From Phallusia fumigata (Eukaryota > Chordata > Ascidiacea > Phlebobranchia > Ascidiidae): 21,235 nucleotides of DNA. Below are positions 1-10,120 of this stretch, in pieces (position 1 is the first letter of the stretch; each line of letters starts with the position of its first letter). The notes under the pieces are model-generated. The model worked only from the letters and a program-made list of their open reading frames with translations. It did no database searches and was not told the origin of the DNA. Both the position numbers and the translations under genes were made by a program. The stretch covers positions 1-21,235 of the forward strand of contig QXVZ01022196.1 of the NCBI GenBank assembly GCA_008931825.1, written 5' to 3'.

Positions 1-1170
1 TGGTCCGCTTGTGGGGATGAAATGCTGAACTCCATGCTTGGGGAGCCATTGGGAAAAATGAGGAGTTGTAATTCCTGGAAATTCAGCCAACAACCGCGCA
101 TAGAACGATATGCCTGTTGAGACGGAGCTGAGGTTCGCAGCTAATTGCCGTGTTTTGCCCAGTGCAATGCTTGAAAACGTCTTCACATTGATTAGGCGGT
201 GGTGCCTGAGGTCGACAAGCAGGGAATGTGCCCTCAAAAAAATCAGCGCCGCGTAACGGCCGTGAGACGTCAGCCAAGACGAATTTCCATTGGAATTTGC
301 CGGGAGGCAATTTCATTGATACCAGGCGTTGATATTGCAGCAACGAGGGTTTTGCCGGGAGGATTCATACGGCGCTCCAATCCCGTGGGAGGTATGACGC
401 TTATTTCGGCGCCAGTATCAACAAGAAAGTTCCGACCTGCTGAGCTATCCCAGACAAAGAAAAGGCTGCCCACTGTGCAATCTAATGATGGTCGGCTTGG
501 TCGTTTCCCTGCACTGCGCAAGGGGGGGGGGGACATTTTTGCGCATCGCTGCCGACTTTGAGTCGCGGTTCGCCCGTGGCGAAACCGAGTGAGACTCTGG
601 CTTGCGTACCTTGGATTGAGCAGATTGGGGCTTGCGGCGATTTGCTTTGGAAAATGCAAATTCTGTAGGCGTCTTGTTTCCAGTCCATATTGCGTCAGCT
701 TTGCGGGCCAAAAGCCAAGAATCGCTAAATTCTTCTCCTGCCAAACGTGTGCGTATATGTCCCGGCATGCGCTCCAAGAACAGTTGTTGAAAAACAAAGC
801 ATTCTTTTTTGTCCCCAAGTAACGCTAGCATGTCGTCCATTAAGGCGGATGACATTCTGTCGCCCAAAGGAGGCATGTGAAGAAGCCGCATGGCTCTCTG
901 CGAACGCGTAAGACTAAAGGTGCAGATCAATCGCTGTTTAAATGCTTCGTATTTACCATCGTTAGACGAATTTTTCAGCAGGTTGATTAGAAGATTTGCT
1001 GTGTCATGGTCTAAAGCCGAAACGACATAAAAGTACTTCGTCTGATCTCCTGTGATTCCTTTAAGAGAGAACTGAGCCTCGGCCTGCTGAAACCAAACTC
1101 GTGGCTGAGCTGTCCAAAATACCGGTAGCTTGATGGCTACAGCGTTCTGTGAGTTTCCGGTTGCTGTCAT
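1..1170 (-). pseudogene. Ty3/Gypsy (CsRn1-like) gag-pol remnant, 5' part
   Basis: This is the start of a decayed LTR retrotransposon reading leftwards off the window edge. The likely gag start is the Met at 1170, 22 bases after the primer binding site. The gag-like part (about 1170-540) contains the family motif LPVFW, followed by WFQQAEAQF and an F.Q.FLERMP segment, as in gag of the CsRn1/Kabuki group. A degenerate end of gag (QKCPPPPCAVQGN) lies in a second frame near 530-500. A retropepsin start with active-site DTGAE lies in a third frame near 400, and the next protease segment (VLADVSRPLRGADF) is displaced again near 290-250. At least three frame changes occur, one of them beside a G run at 523-532, so no intact polyprotein is encoded. 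Reverse transcriptase and integrase lie outside the window, if present. Family confidence is high; the exact shift positions are approximate. Confidence 0.85.
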
Positions 1171-1191
1171 TTTGCAGAAATAACGTTTCTG

Positions 1192-1208
1192 CACGCTCGG
1201 GGTCACCA
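1192..1208 (-). promoter_or_regulatory. Primer binding site complementary to tRNA-Trp
   Basis: On the minus strand this reads TGGTGACCCCGAGCGTG. It matches the complement of the 3' end of metazoan tRNA-Trp except for one extra G. It lies one base after the proposed LTR end and just before gag. A tRNA-Trp primer is typical of the CsRn1 group of Ty3/Gypsy elements. Confidence 0.75.
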
Positions 1209-1209
1209 A

Positions 1210-1365
1210 TGAGGCGAGGTGTTTATTCGAGCTTCGTCAAAAATAGAATAACCCCATATCGGCGAATACGACACACTCGACGAGAGAGAAAGAAAGAAGG
1301 CAATCTGTCCGGTTCGTTGTAGGCGCGTGTAACCTAAGGTGAATATAGCTAGAGGGGCCGCTACA
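1210..1365 (-). mobile_element. 5' LTR of the Ty3/Gypsy element
   Basis: The stretch directly upstream of the primer binding site on the minus strand starts TGTAGCGG and ends CTCA, so it has TG...CA ends, over about 156 bp. An AATAAA polyadenylation signal on the minus strand (1222-1227) lies near its end, as expected for the R region. The second LTR is outside the window, so neither the outer limit nor a target-site duplication can be confirmed. The outer end at 1365 is the weakest part of the call. Confidence 0.55.
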
Positions 1366-2516
1366 GTATAGTATTGCCTGCAGAGTGTACATTTTACTGG
1401 TTAAGCTGACAACATGACAAAGGTTGTCGTAGTAAAGTATGAATAAATTGGTCAACATGAGAATACGTTTTGACCCAGTTTAAAGTTCCAATGATCTGCA
1501 GTCAAGCCTTACTGCTCAGGCAACATTGTGGGCTTGATGTACAATGGAAGTTATTAAAGTTTGCAAGTGTTACCCGATAAGCTATGGAAAAAAGCTTTGT
1601 AGTTGCAGAGTCTCATACTGAGCATCAGTTTATGTTTAATGTTTTGTGAATATTAAGAAATAAGCTATATTTCTTATAAAATGCTTTTAACTGCAGTGCA
1701 GAATAGTGAAGTAAGGAACATGTGGATTATATCAGTACAATTAAATTAAATTAGGTTGAGAAGGGTGATCTATACCGAACAAACAACAAAGTGGAATTAA
1801 AGCAAGAAATACTGATTCGAAAAATATCAGATGAGTTATCTTCTGCTAAAAAGTAATGAAACAATCAGATTCCATCGTGATATGCAATGCAACAAAGTTG
1901 TTTTCATTCCCGGGACAGCAAGTGAATATTTGAATTCGTGTGTTTGTGACGTCGTAGTCACTGTACCGTGACTAGTCACGTGGTTACACAGAGGGCGTCG
2001 TAAGGAGTGATGAATTTGGAAATAAAGAAAATATTAAAATGCGGAAAACTAACAAAAAACGCAAAATGTGGATAACAGAAGGAAAAGTTGCCAATAGTAA
2101 AGTAAGGGGAATGTACAAAATGAGATAAAAATTTGGGAATGAGGAAGTCACCAGGACAATCGCTAAAATCTTTATATTTTAGGTGGAAAAACTAAAAAAA
2201 TGTGTCATAACAAACAGAAACTTTCATTCACCCTGTTTGAAAGGTTTGCGTTGTTTGAAAGGTAAAACTATTACGTCATAGGCCTGGCGGAAGCAATGGA
2301 ACGTCTCTGTTTCCTGAGCTGCAAGTAACAGCGCTTTGCCCTTGCATATGGTTCGAAGCGAATTTTGTGCACATCTAATTCTCTGCCCAACAACGAAGTA
2401 GACAAGTGAACATTGCCTTTCGGTTTCTAGCACAAAGGCAGGACATAGCATATTCAGTTGGAAATTGCCAGAGAACTTGTATATAGGTAATGCATTGTAT
2501 TGCAAACAATACGACA
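1366..2516. other. AT-rich non-coding region
   Basis: I see no gene or recognisable mobile element here. The longest open frames are short, AT-driven and without family motifs. The only local structure is a 14-bp perfect palindrome at 1967-1980. Confidence 0.6.
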
Positions 2517-3216
2517 ATCGCTGTTGTTATCATCAGTGCTTAACGACGAGAAGCTTACAACCGTGCGACGTTAAAACACAAGAGAGAAAACATGCAAAGG
2601 TGAAGTAATTAATGACATCATGAAGTAACGAGACAGCAGAAAAAAAGATAAAACAAGGTGCAAGGATGCAAAGATTAAAAACCAGCGATAAGAGATCAGG
2701 TGTTAAGAAATTACAGCAAAAAATCGTCCTTGTGTCGCACATAAAACCAACAAGCATTGTCGTGTTTGCCTCTCAAGGACAGCTAAGCAGCCACTTATCG
2801 ATCAAATGTCGTCTACCGCCTGACATGCAGCTATGGCTCATCCTACATTCACGAAACGCGTCGAAATTTGGCAATAAGGATCAAAGAACATCGGACGGAT
2901 CTAAAATCGGAAGTGTGTCGGCACAAACAATCCAATCCCACACACAAGGTCAATTTCACCGAATCAGAGTTTGTGGACACCCACCAAGCTCGTGTAGGAC
3001 TGTTGTTGCTTGAATTTCCTTACATCTAAGACACAATCCAATCAACACCTGACCTCTAATCGCCGTTTTCTAGTTTTACGTTCCTCGCACTTTGTTTTAT
3101 CAGTTTTATCTATTCGGTTACTTCATGACGTCACTAATTGCGTCACTTTTTTCTTACTAGTGTGTATAAAATACAGTTTTAAATTTCTAGTAATTATGTA
3201 CTGTTGATTGTCAAAA
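2517..3216 (+). mobile_element. Penelope-like element remnant with inverted flanks
   Basis: A roughly 700-bp retroelement remnant. The left arm (about 2517-2705) is an imperfect inverted copy of the right arm (about 3050-3216). For example GACATCATGAAGTAAC on the left matches the reverse complement of GTTACTTCATGACGTC on the right, followed by GATAAAACAA and then AGAG.TC blocks in both. Between the arms lies a fragment of the GIY-YIG endonuclease. An inverted partial copy next to a 5'-truncated body is the usual structure of Penelope-like elements. The outermost bases of the left arm, read on the minus strand, carry CTGATGA and an upstream GTC, as in the hammerhead motifs known from these elements. 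The reverse transcriptase part is absent. Confidence 0.7.
2775..3029 (+). pseudogene. GIY-YIG endonuclease fragment (Penelope-like)
   Basis: The frame through 2805 reads NVVYRLTCSYGSSYI, then HETRRNLAIRIKEH, a KSEVCRHKQSNPTHKVNF segment and a degenerate LLLLEFPYI end before TAA at 3027. Penelope-like elements have this order: NVVY-L-C.CGSSYIGETRRNL..RIKEH, then KSxVxxH....H.(V/I)NF, then R..LE.LYI. The GIY-YIG second motif YIG is changed to YIH, and a TAA occurs in the same frame near 2783, just upstream of the domain. The fragment is therefore a dead remnant. The longer open frame that overlaps it (2666-3013) is in another phase and has no family similarity that I recognise. Confidence 0.75.
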
Positions 3217-3433
3217 CGCTTACATTATATTGTATTTAACACATAGCAGTTCTCTAGGGGTTTTAATCAAATCATTTAGATTTTGGTCAATTAAAATTGT
3301 GGTGGAGGAAATTTAATCTGAATAGAAATGAATTAATTGGGAAAAAAGTTGACGAAACACAAATCAAGTGTTGTACTTGTTTTTGTTTAGACTATTTCTA
3401 TACAACAGGTGTAAAATTGTTCTCTGTAAAATA
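3217..3433. other. Region upstream of zinc-finger gene
   Basis: AT-rich sequence with no gene. A possible splice acceptor (TACAACAG) ends near 3410, 24 bases before the chosen zinc-finger start. The gene may therefore have an upstream 5' exon, or receive a spliced leader here. The sequence alone does not decide this. Confidence 0.4.
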
Positions 3434-4623
3434 ATGTCACTACGAGAAAAACTGGAACGTCCATTTCAGTGTGAAATCTGCGAGAAACGTTACAAGCGAA
3501 AAGATCATCTGAAAGTTCACATTCGAACGCATACTCGTGAGCAGCCGTACGAATGTGACGTATGTGGGAAAAGATTCGGTTACGCCAATGCCTTGAAAGG
3601 TCACAAGCGGGAAGTTCATAAACAAGGAACGAAGTATGTTTGTGACTTCTGTCAAAAGATCTACCACAGGAAGTCATATTATGAAGAACATTTACATCAA
3701 CATACAGGAGAGAAACCTTATCGATGTAAGATTTGTGAAAAGAGATTTGCCCGAAGAGACACGTTCTGGCAGCACGAAAAATCTCATCAAGGTTAGTGTC
3801 GATTTGCTTATTACTTGGTAAAACTTTGCAAATTAATAACACAACGGGTTGTAACATGCAAAGTTTTGTAAATCTAAAGCTGGTTGCCCAACCAGCTTTA
3901 TGCAACTATGTTGAAAATTAGTTGAAATCTCTTGAGTAAAATGTTTGAAACATATGACAAAACTTGCTTACCTTCAGCTTATGCGCGTAAAAACAGTTTA
4001 AATGACGTCATTATATTTCAGACGTCACCATATTGATGACGTCACAAACTTGCTTGTTAAGAGTTTTCTAACAACTGCCAATATTGAACAGACAAAATCC
4101 ATGAATGCATCGAATGCAAAGATCAGTTCGACAGCAAGTCTGACCTAATCAAGCATTTCAAATCAAAACATCCGGGACTCTCCATGCAACAGCGCCACCA
4201 GTGTTCGAAATGTTCGTTCTCCTCGAACCTGAAACACAACTTGATCGCCCACATGAGGATCCACAATGGCGAAAGACCTTTCCGATGTGACGTTTGCGAG
4301 AAAACCTTTTGCAGAGAAGTACACATGAACAAACATAAGAAGATTCACATTGGAAATAAGCAGTTTAATTGCAGCGTTTGCGCGAAGGCTTTTTTACACA
4401 ATCACAGATGTATATACATGGGGAAAGGGTACATAGCAAGAGGAAGCCTTACCAGTGCAAAGTTTGCCAGAAGAGTTTCGGATATAAAAATACTTTGAAC
4501 AATCACGTGTTAATACACAACGGCGAGTTTCCGTTTAGTTGCAAATACTGCGAGAAGAAGTTTCGTCAGCGCTCGAATATGGTGACTCATCTAAAGAGGC
4601 ACACAAAATCTTCCCAAGCATAG
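3434..4623 (+). CDS. C2H2 zinc-finger protein, ten fingers, two exons
   Basis: A probable sequence-specific DNA-binding transcription factor made almost only of C2H2 fingers. Exon A runs from the Met at 3434 to 3791 and carries four fingers with TGEKP-type linkers (for example QHTGEKPYRC). The donor is CAAG|GTTAGT at 3792. The acceptor AACAG ends at 4091, and exon B runs from 4092 to TAG at 4621-4623. Joining at phase 1 restores HQDKIHECIEC, the start of finger 5. Exon B carries fingers 5 to 10. Finger 8 starts CSVCAKAF in one frame but its histidine half (HGERVH) and fingers 9-10 lie in the +1 frame; the switch is in a run of six T at 4390-4395, where one more T would restore the frame. No KRAB, BTB or SCAN domain is visible. 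The open frame extends upstream of 3434, so the start is a choice, not a proof. The orthologue is not identified. Confidence 0.85.
3792..4091 (+). other. Intron of the zinc-finger gene
   Basis: A phase 1 intron with GTTAGT donor and AACAG acceptor. It contains a 12-bp-arm perfect inverted repeat at 3875-3900 and two exact TGACGTCA sites, at 4003-4010 and 4037-4044. Confidence 0.8.
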
Positions 4624-5036
4624 TGAAGTTTCTAGAACACGTCAAAGTTCATCAATGAGTCATCTTAAAACAGTTGCCTAACCACAATAGGTTTGTTTCT
4701 AATAAATGTTGCAGAAATGGATGAGTGATGATGTCATGAATATGACAACATTTCACGTAACGATTCGATCACTTTGGACCGTGATAAAAAATGTTCTGTT
4801 AGGTTTTGGCACCACCAAACATTAGTCGTGTTGATGTGCGTCATGAACAAAAGTCACCATTTTTATCTGCTGTGTAGAAATTCACCACTTTTTTTACGTT
4901 AGCAATTTTTGATGTCGATAATAAAGAGTCATTTCGATGTGACATGCACCCTGCGTTTATTGCTTTGTATTGCTGAACAAAGAAGATTGAGATAAAACTG
5001 TTATGATATCTACGACCATTCACGACAAAGAGACAA
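4624..5036 (+). terminator. 3' flank of zinc-finger gene with poly(A) signals
   Basis: AATAAA occurs at 4701-4706, about 80 bases after the stop, and again at 4920-4925. Either could end the zinc-finger transcript. No other gene is visible before the minisatellite starts. Confidence 0.5.
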
Positions 5037-8000
5037 AACTGTACAGCTTGTTAAGAGTCTTAAATATGTACAGTGGTTTCAGAAGCCAAAAAGTGTACAT
5101 CAGATTGAAACGCAAAGATTGTACAGCAGTTTTAATTGCAACAACTGTACAACAATCTTCCAGGCTGTGCAGCTGTTTGATGGACTAAAAGTATACTGCA
5201 GTTTTAACTTTTAAGGGGCTAAAACTATACAGCAATTTCATTGGCTAGTAAGCGTATCAGTTTCAGAGACAAAAACTGCACAACAGTTTCTGAGGCTAAA
5301 ACTGTACAGTAGTTAAAGGGGATAAAAAGGATACAGCAGCTTCTGAAGCTAAAACTGTACAGCAGTTTCAGTGGGTAAAAACTGTACAGCAGTTTCTCAG
5401 ACTAAAAAACATCCAGCAATTTCCAAGGCTAAAACTGTAAAGCAGTTTATGTGTCTAAAAACTGTACAGCAATTTCTGAGGCTAAAAAACGACCAGGAAT
5501 TTCGATGGCTAAAAGGGCTACAACAATATCAGAGTGTAAAAACTATACACCAGTTTCTGGGGATAAAACAGTACTGTAATTTCTGTGTCTAAAAACAGTA
5601 CAATAGTTTAAGGGGAAAAAGGCAGTTTCAGATGCTGAAACTGTGCAGCAGTTTCAGAGGCTAAAACCGTTCAGCAATCTCTGATGCTGAAAACAGTACA
5701 GCAGTTTAAGGGGCTAGAAAAGGTACAGCAATTTCAGAGGCTAAAAACCTACAGCAGTTCCAGAGGCTAAAAAGTGTACTGCAGTTTCAGAGGATAAAAC
5801 TGTTCAGCTGTTTCGGAGGCGAAAACTGTACAACAGTTCTGAGGTTAAACAGTGTACAGCAGTTTTTGAGGCAAAAAAGTGTACAGCAGTGTCAGAGGCT
5901 AAAAAGTGTACAGCAGTGTCAGAGCCTAAAAAGTGTACAGCAGTTTTAGAAGCTAAAACTGTTCAGCAGTTTAAGAGGACAAAAAAGGTACAGCGGTTTC
6001 AGATGCTGAAACTGATCAGCAGTTTCTTACGCTAAACTGTACAGCAATTTCTGATGCTAAAAACAGTAAAGCAGTTAAGGGGCTCAAAAAGTACAGCAGT
6101 TTCAGAGGCTAACACCGTACAACAGTTCCAGAGGCTAAAAAGTGTACCGCAGTTTCAGAAGCTAAAACTGTACAGCAATTTCGGAGGCTAAAAGTGTACA
6201 GCAGTTTATGTGTCTAAAAATTGTGCAACAATTTCTGGGGATAAAACAGTACAGTAATTTCTTTGTCTAAAAACTGTACAGAAGTTTAGGGGACAAAATA
6301 GGTAGAGCAGTTTAAGACACTAAAACTGTACAGCAGATTCAGAGGTTGAAAAGGGTACAGCATTTTTTGTGGCTAAAAAGTGTACAGCAGTTTCAGAGGC
6401 TAAAAAGTGTACAGCAGTTTCAGAGGCTATAAAATGTACAGCAGTTTCAGAGGCACAAACTGTACAGCAGTTTCGGAGGCTAAAAGGTGTTCAGCAGTTT
6501 CAGCAGCAAAAACTGTACAGCAGTTTCAGAAGCTATAACTGTTACAGCAGTTCAGAAGCTAAAACTGTACAGTAGTTTCGGAGGCTTAAAAATGTACAAC
6601 AGTTTCAGAGGCTATACAGTGTACAACAGTTTCGAAGGCTAAAACTGTACAGCAGTTTCAGAGGCTAAAACCGTACAGCAGTTTCGGAGGCTAAAACTGT
6701 ACAGCAGTTTCAAAGGCTAGAAAGTGTACAGCAGTGTCTGAGGTTAAAAAGTGTACAGCAGTTTCAGAGGCTAAAACTGTACAGCAGTTTCGGAGGCTAA
6801 AACTGTACAGCAGTGTCAGAGGCTAGAAAGTGTACAGCAGTTTGTGAGGCTAAAACTGTACAGCAGTTTCAGAGGCTAGAAAGTGTACAGCAGTTTCTGA
6901 GGTTAAAATGTGTACAGTAGTTTGTGAGGCTAAAACTGTACAGAAGTTTCGGAGGCTAAAACTGTACAGCTGTGTCAGAGGCTAGAAAGTGTACAGCAGT
7001 TTGTGAGGCTAAAAATGTACAGCAGTTTCCGAGGCTAAAACTGTACAGCAGTTTTAGAGGCTAAAAAGTGTTCAACAGTTTTTGAGGCTAAAAAGTGTAT
7101 AGAAGTTTCAGAGGCTAAAACTGTGCACCAGTTTCGGAGGTTATAACTGTACAGCTGTTTCAGAGTTCTATAACTGTTACAGCAGCTTTAGAGGCAAAAA
7201 ACTGAACAGCAGTTTCTGAAGCCAAAAAGTGCATTTTCAGAAGCTACAAATGTACATCAGGTTTGGCGGCAAAAAAGTGTACAGCAGTTTCAGGGCTAAA
7301 ACTGTACAGCGGTTTGGGAGGCAAGAACTGTACAGTAGTTTCAGGGGCTAAAATTTGTGCAGCAGTTTTTGAGGCAAAAAAGTGTACAGCAGTCTTGGCG
7401 GCGAAAACTTTGTAGTAGTATCTGAAGTTAAAACTGTACAGCAGTTTCGGAGGCTCAAACTGTACAGCAGTTTGTCAGGCTAAAAAGTGTACAGCAGTTT
7501 CAAGGGCTAAAAATGTACAGCAGTATCGGTTGCTAAAACTGTACAGCAGTTTCAAGGGCTATAAAGTGTACAGCAGTTTCGGGGGCTTAAACTCTACAGC
7601 AGTTTCAGAGGCTAAATCTGTACAGCAGTGTCAGAGGCTAGATAGTGTACAGCAGTGTCAGAGGCTAGAAAGTGTACAGCAGTTTCAGAGGCAAAAACTG
7701 TACAGCAGTTTCGGAGGTTAAAAAGTGTACAGCGTTTTTTGAGGCTAAAAAGTGTACAAAAGTTTCAGAGGCTAAAATTGTACAGGAGTTTCTGCGGTTA
7801 AAAACTGTACAGCAGTTTCAGAAGCTATAACTGTTATTGCAGCTTTAGAGGCTTAAACTGAACAGAAGATTCTGAGGTTATAAAGTGTACAGCAGTTTCG
7901 GAGGCTAAAACTCTACAGCAGTTTCTGAGGCTGTAAAGTATACAGCAGTATTAGAAGCTATAACTGTACAGGAGCTTTAGAGGCTAAAAAGTGTACAGCA

Positions 8001-8425
8001 GTTTCTGAAGCTATAACTGCTGCAGCAGATTCTGAAGTTAAAACTGTACAGCAGTTTCAGAGGCTATAAAATGTACAGCAGTTTCAGAAGCTATAAATGT
8101 ACAGCAGTTTCAGGGGTTAAAACTGTACATCAGTTTCAGAAGCTAAAAAGTGTACAGAAGTTTTTGAAGCTACAACTGTACTTCAGTTTGTGAGGCTAAA
8201 ACTGTACAGCAATTTCATTGGCTAGAAAAGTGCAGCAGTTTCGGTGGCTGAAACTGCACAACAATTCAAAAAGGCTAACACAGCACAGCAGTTTCAGAGA
8301 CTAAAAGGGTACTACCGAAATAGAAATGAATACTGCACATAGATTTTAGAGGCTGAAATGTACAATAGTTACAAATTCAAAATTGTGCAGGGGCCGCAAA
8401 TTTTAAAATTGTACAGCACATTCGG
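5037..8425. repeat. Minisatellite, 26-27-bp units, about 3.4 kb
   Basis: A tandem array of roughly 125 units beginning TGTACAGCAGTTTC and continuing AGAGGCTAAAA. Units alternate between a 26-base form (AAACTG junction) and a 27-base form (AAAAGTG junction). Copies in the middle, about 6360-7850, are nearly identical; copies at both ends (5037-5330 and 8150-8425) are degenerate, as expected when unequal exchange keeps the centre uniform. The unit is not a multiple of three in its main form and the open frames inside are short and broken, so I see no coding function. Unit variants recur in blocks, which shows larger internal duplications. Confidence 0.95.
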
Positions 8426-8500
8426 ACGCAAATAACTACACAACTCCTAATGAGGTCGTTCTGGCTAACCTCTGTTCACTAGGTTGTTTTTACATTGAGT

Positions 8501-8613
8501 TGCCTCTCGGTTGGGCGAGCGCCTGTCGAATCGCCTGAAGCGCCCAATCTACATTCAAACTTGAAACAAAACTGATCGGAATTCCTTCTCGGAATCGCCG
8601 CGGGTTCGAACCC
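8501..8613 (+). repeat. tRNA-derived SINE-like sequence
   Basis: TGCCTCTCGGTTGGGCGAGC resembles the D-arm / A-box half of a tRNA, and GGTTCGAACCC at 8603-8613 is a perfect B box. The two are farther apart than in a tRNA and there is no acceptor stem or normal T stem. A stem TTGGGCG (8511-8517) / CGCCCAA (8541-8547) lies between. A degenerate SINE head is the best reading; no second copy in the window proves it. Confidence 0.4.
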
Positions 8614-9876
8614 TTTGAAAGATTTGTCTCTCGGTCTGTAATCGTTTTCGTGTGAGAGAAATTAACGTCACAATCCTGGACGTATTTCCATGTTTAGCGC
8701 CAAAACGCAAGCAGCTTCTGTGAAGGTCAAGTGATAATTTGACAATCTGCCAAATAGTCCTACAGTGACGTCATGTTGGGAAATGGTTGCTACTGGCAAC
8801 CCCAAAATGGTCGCATGGTTGGCAAGAGAGACAGTGGACCGGATGTTACGACGCTTAATCACAAGTCGAGACGATGATCACGAATCTTCGCAGCTCGTAT
8901 AGCTGAATCGCAAGGTAACCTTACTTTGTAATAAGGTTTGCAAACAAACTTATGCCTTTAAGAGTTTTGTTGATGTTGTTGAATTTCGATGAAACAAACC
9001 TATTTTTCCAAATGTGTAAAAAAAATAGTTCACTTTTACATTTTGATGAAAATAAATAGATAAACGTTCCTGCCCCAACAAAACAACTGTAAAATTTGTT
9101 ATAGGCTGACGTATACCAACAACAAAAAACAAGTTTTTGCAGGCGTTTTACAATCCAAATTCAACTTCCAACGGCCTATTCACATTTTTATAAACATATC
9201 TGTTGAAAAATCCGGTCAGAGATAAAAAACAATCTGTCTCAGGAAATGTTTCATACGAACGCTGTAATATTGTCTACAGGTAAAGTGAAGCCATGTTTGC
9301 GTGATTCGTTGCAGGTTATTCTTAAACAAAGTTTTCTGCGGATAAATTGCCAGTGAACGATCATCACCGTTTGGCGTGTTGCTAATTTTGATCTGAACAA
9401 TTTTAGCGTGCGACAGTGTTCAAGTAGATTTATTAAAAAGACATTTTGTTCACCAAAAAACAAGGTCAATTGGTTCATTGAGAGATTCAACCGCCCCACA
9501 AATGTTGCGTTAAATATTACAGCATGTACTTGTGCTGTGGAGTCAAAACATAAAACAGATTGCACTCTGTATAACAACACGCCTTACTGAGTACAATAGT
9601 CCGAGATATTTCAATGCATACCTTTAAAGGAAGAGTGTGCGTCACAATCACCAGCCGGTTTCGGTGAAAATGTCTTGCAGGTGACATGAAAAAGGCGACA
9701 GATTCCTGCCAGTATGAAATATAAACCTAATCATATGTTGCTGTGTGAGTTAGGTGGCAAAGATGTTGTGATGTTTAGTTGCCTGTGGGTTTAGTAGCAA
9801 GTCAGTTAAGTTCCAAGTGACAAAGTCAGAAGCATTTCAGCTACAATATGAAGATAAAAGCCAGCACTTGTATGTA

Positions 9877-9940
9877 AAACATTTCCTACGTTTCGACAAA
9901 CGCTGTTGTCATCCTAATGACGAAACGTAGACAATGTTTT
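9877..9940 (-). repeat. 64-bp hairpin related to the PLE end
   Basis: The arms AAAACATTTCCTACGTTTCG and the reverse complement of CGAAACGTAGACAATGTTTT match at 18 of 20 bases. The loop contains CGCTGTTGTCATC, shared with the outer end of the Penelope-like remnant at 2517 and with 11405-11460. On the minus strand the order is GTC, GGATGA, a possible stem GACAAC/GTTTGTC, then GAAACG. This resembles a hammerhead ribozyme core with the first bases of CTGATGA lost. Confidence 0.5.
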
Positions 9941-10120
9941 CCACACAAAACTGTGAATTGTGTACCTAAATTTCAGCTAAACGTTTTTGTAAAACCTGCT
10001 CTAAGATGTAACAAAAGCAGTGGTGTGTAATTCTTTCCATTAAAATTTTGTTGATATTTTTTGAAATAGCCTTAACAGTTAATTTAAATTATTTGTCGAT
10101 TGAATCAAAGTTTGGTTAGA

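Larger units (their letters stand above)
8426..10120. other. Intergenic region upstream of adhesion GPCR
   Basis: No gene is supported here. It holds a tRNA-like SINE candidate (8501-8613), one TGACGTCA (8766-8773) and a 64-bp hairpin (9877-9940). Open frames on both strands, up to 109 codons, have no recognisable domain. The promoter of the downstream receptor probably lies within the last few hundred bases, but no TATA box or other clear element marks it. Confidence 0.5.

Noticed and set aside
2666..3013. 115-codon + strand open frame
   Set aside because: It lies inside the Penelope-like remnant, in a different phase from the GIY-YIG fragment.
3387..3905. 172-codon open frame antisense to the zinc-finger exon
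   Set aside because: It is a shadow of the finger-coding strand, whose CxxC/HxxxH pattern is unmistakable.
5371..7721. Short open frames in the minisatellite (about 60-73 codons)
   Set aside because: They only reflect the repeat unit; unit lengths of 26-27 bases break the frame regularly.
5037..8425. CRISPR-like array
   Set aside because: Units are directly adjacent with no unique spacers, and the genome is eukaryotic.
8501..8613. Functional tRNA gene
   Set aside because: The B box is perfect, but there is no acceptor stem, no proper T stem and no anticodon arm at the right distance.
8668..8862. 64-codon minus-strand frame with a loosely helix-turn-helix look
   Set aside because: No transposase motif could be confirmed and no terminal repeats surround it.
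9251..9580. 109-codon open frame on the minus strand
   Set aside because: No recognisable motif and no support from neighbouring exons; the opposite strand is partly open too.
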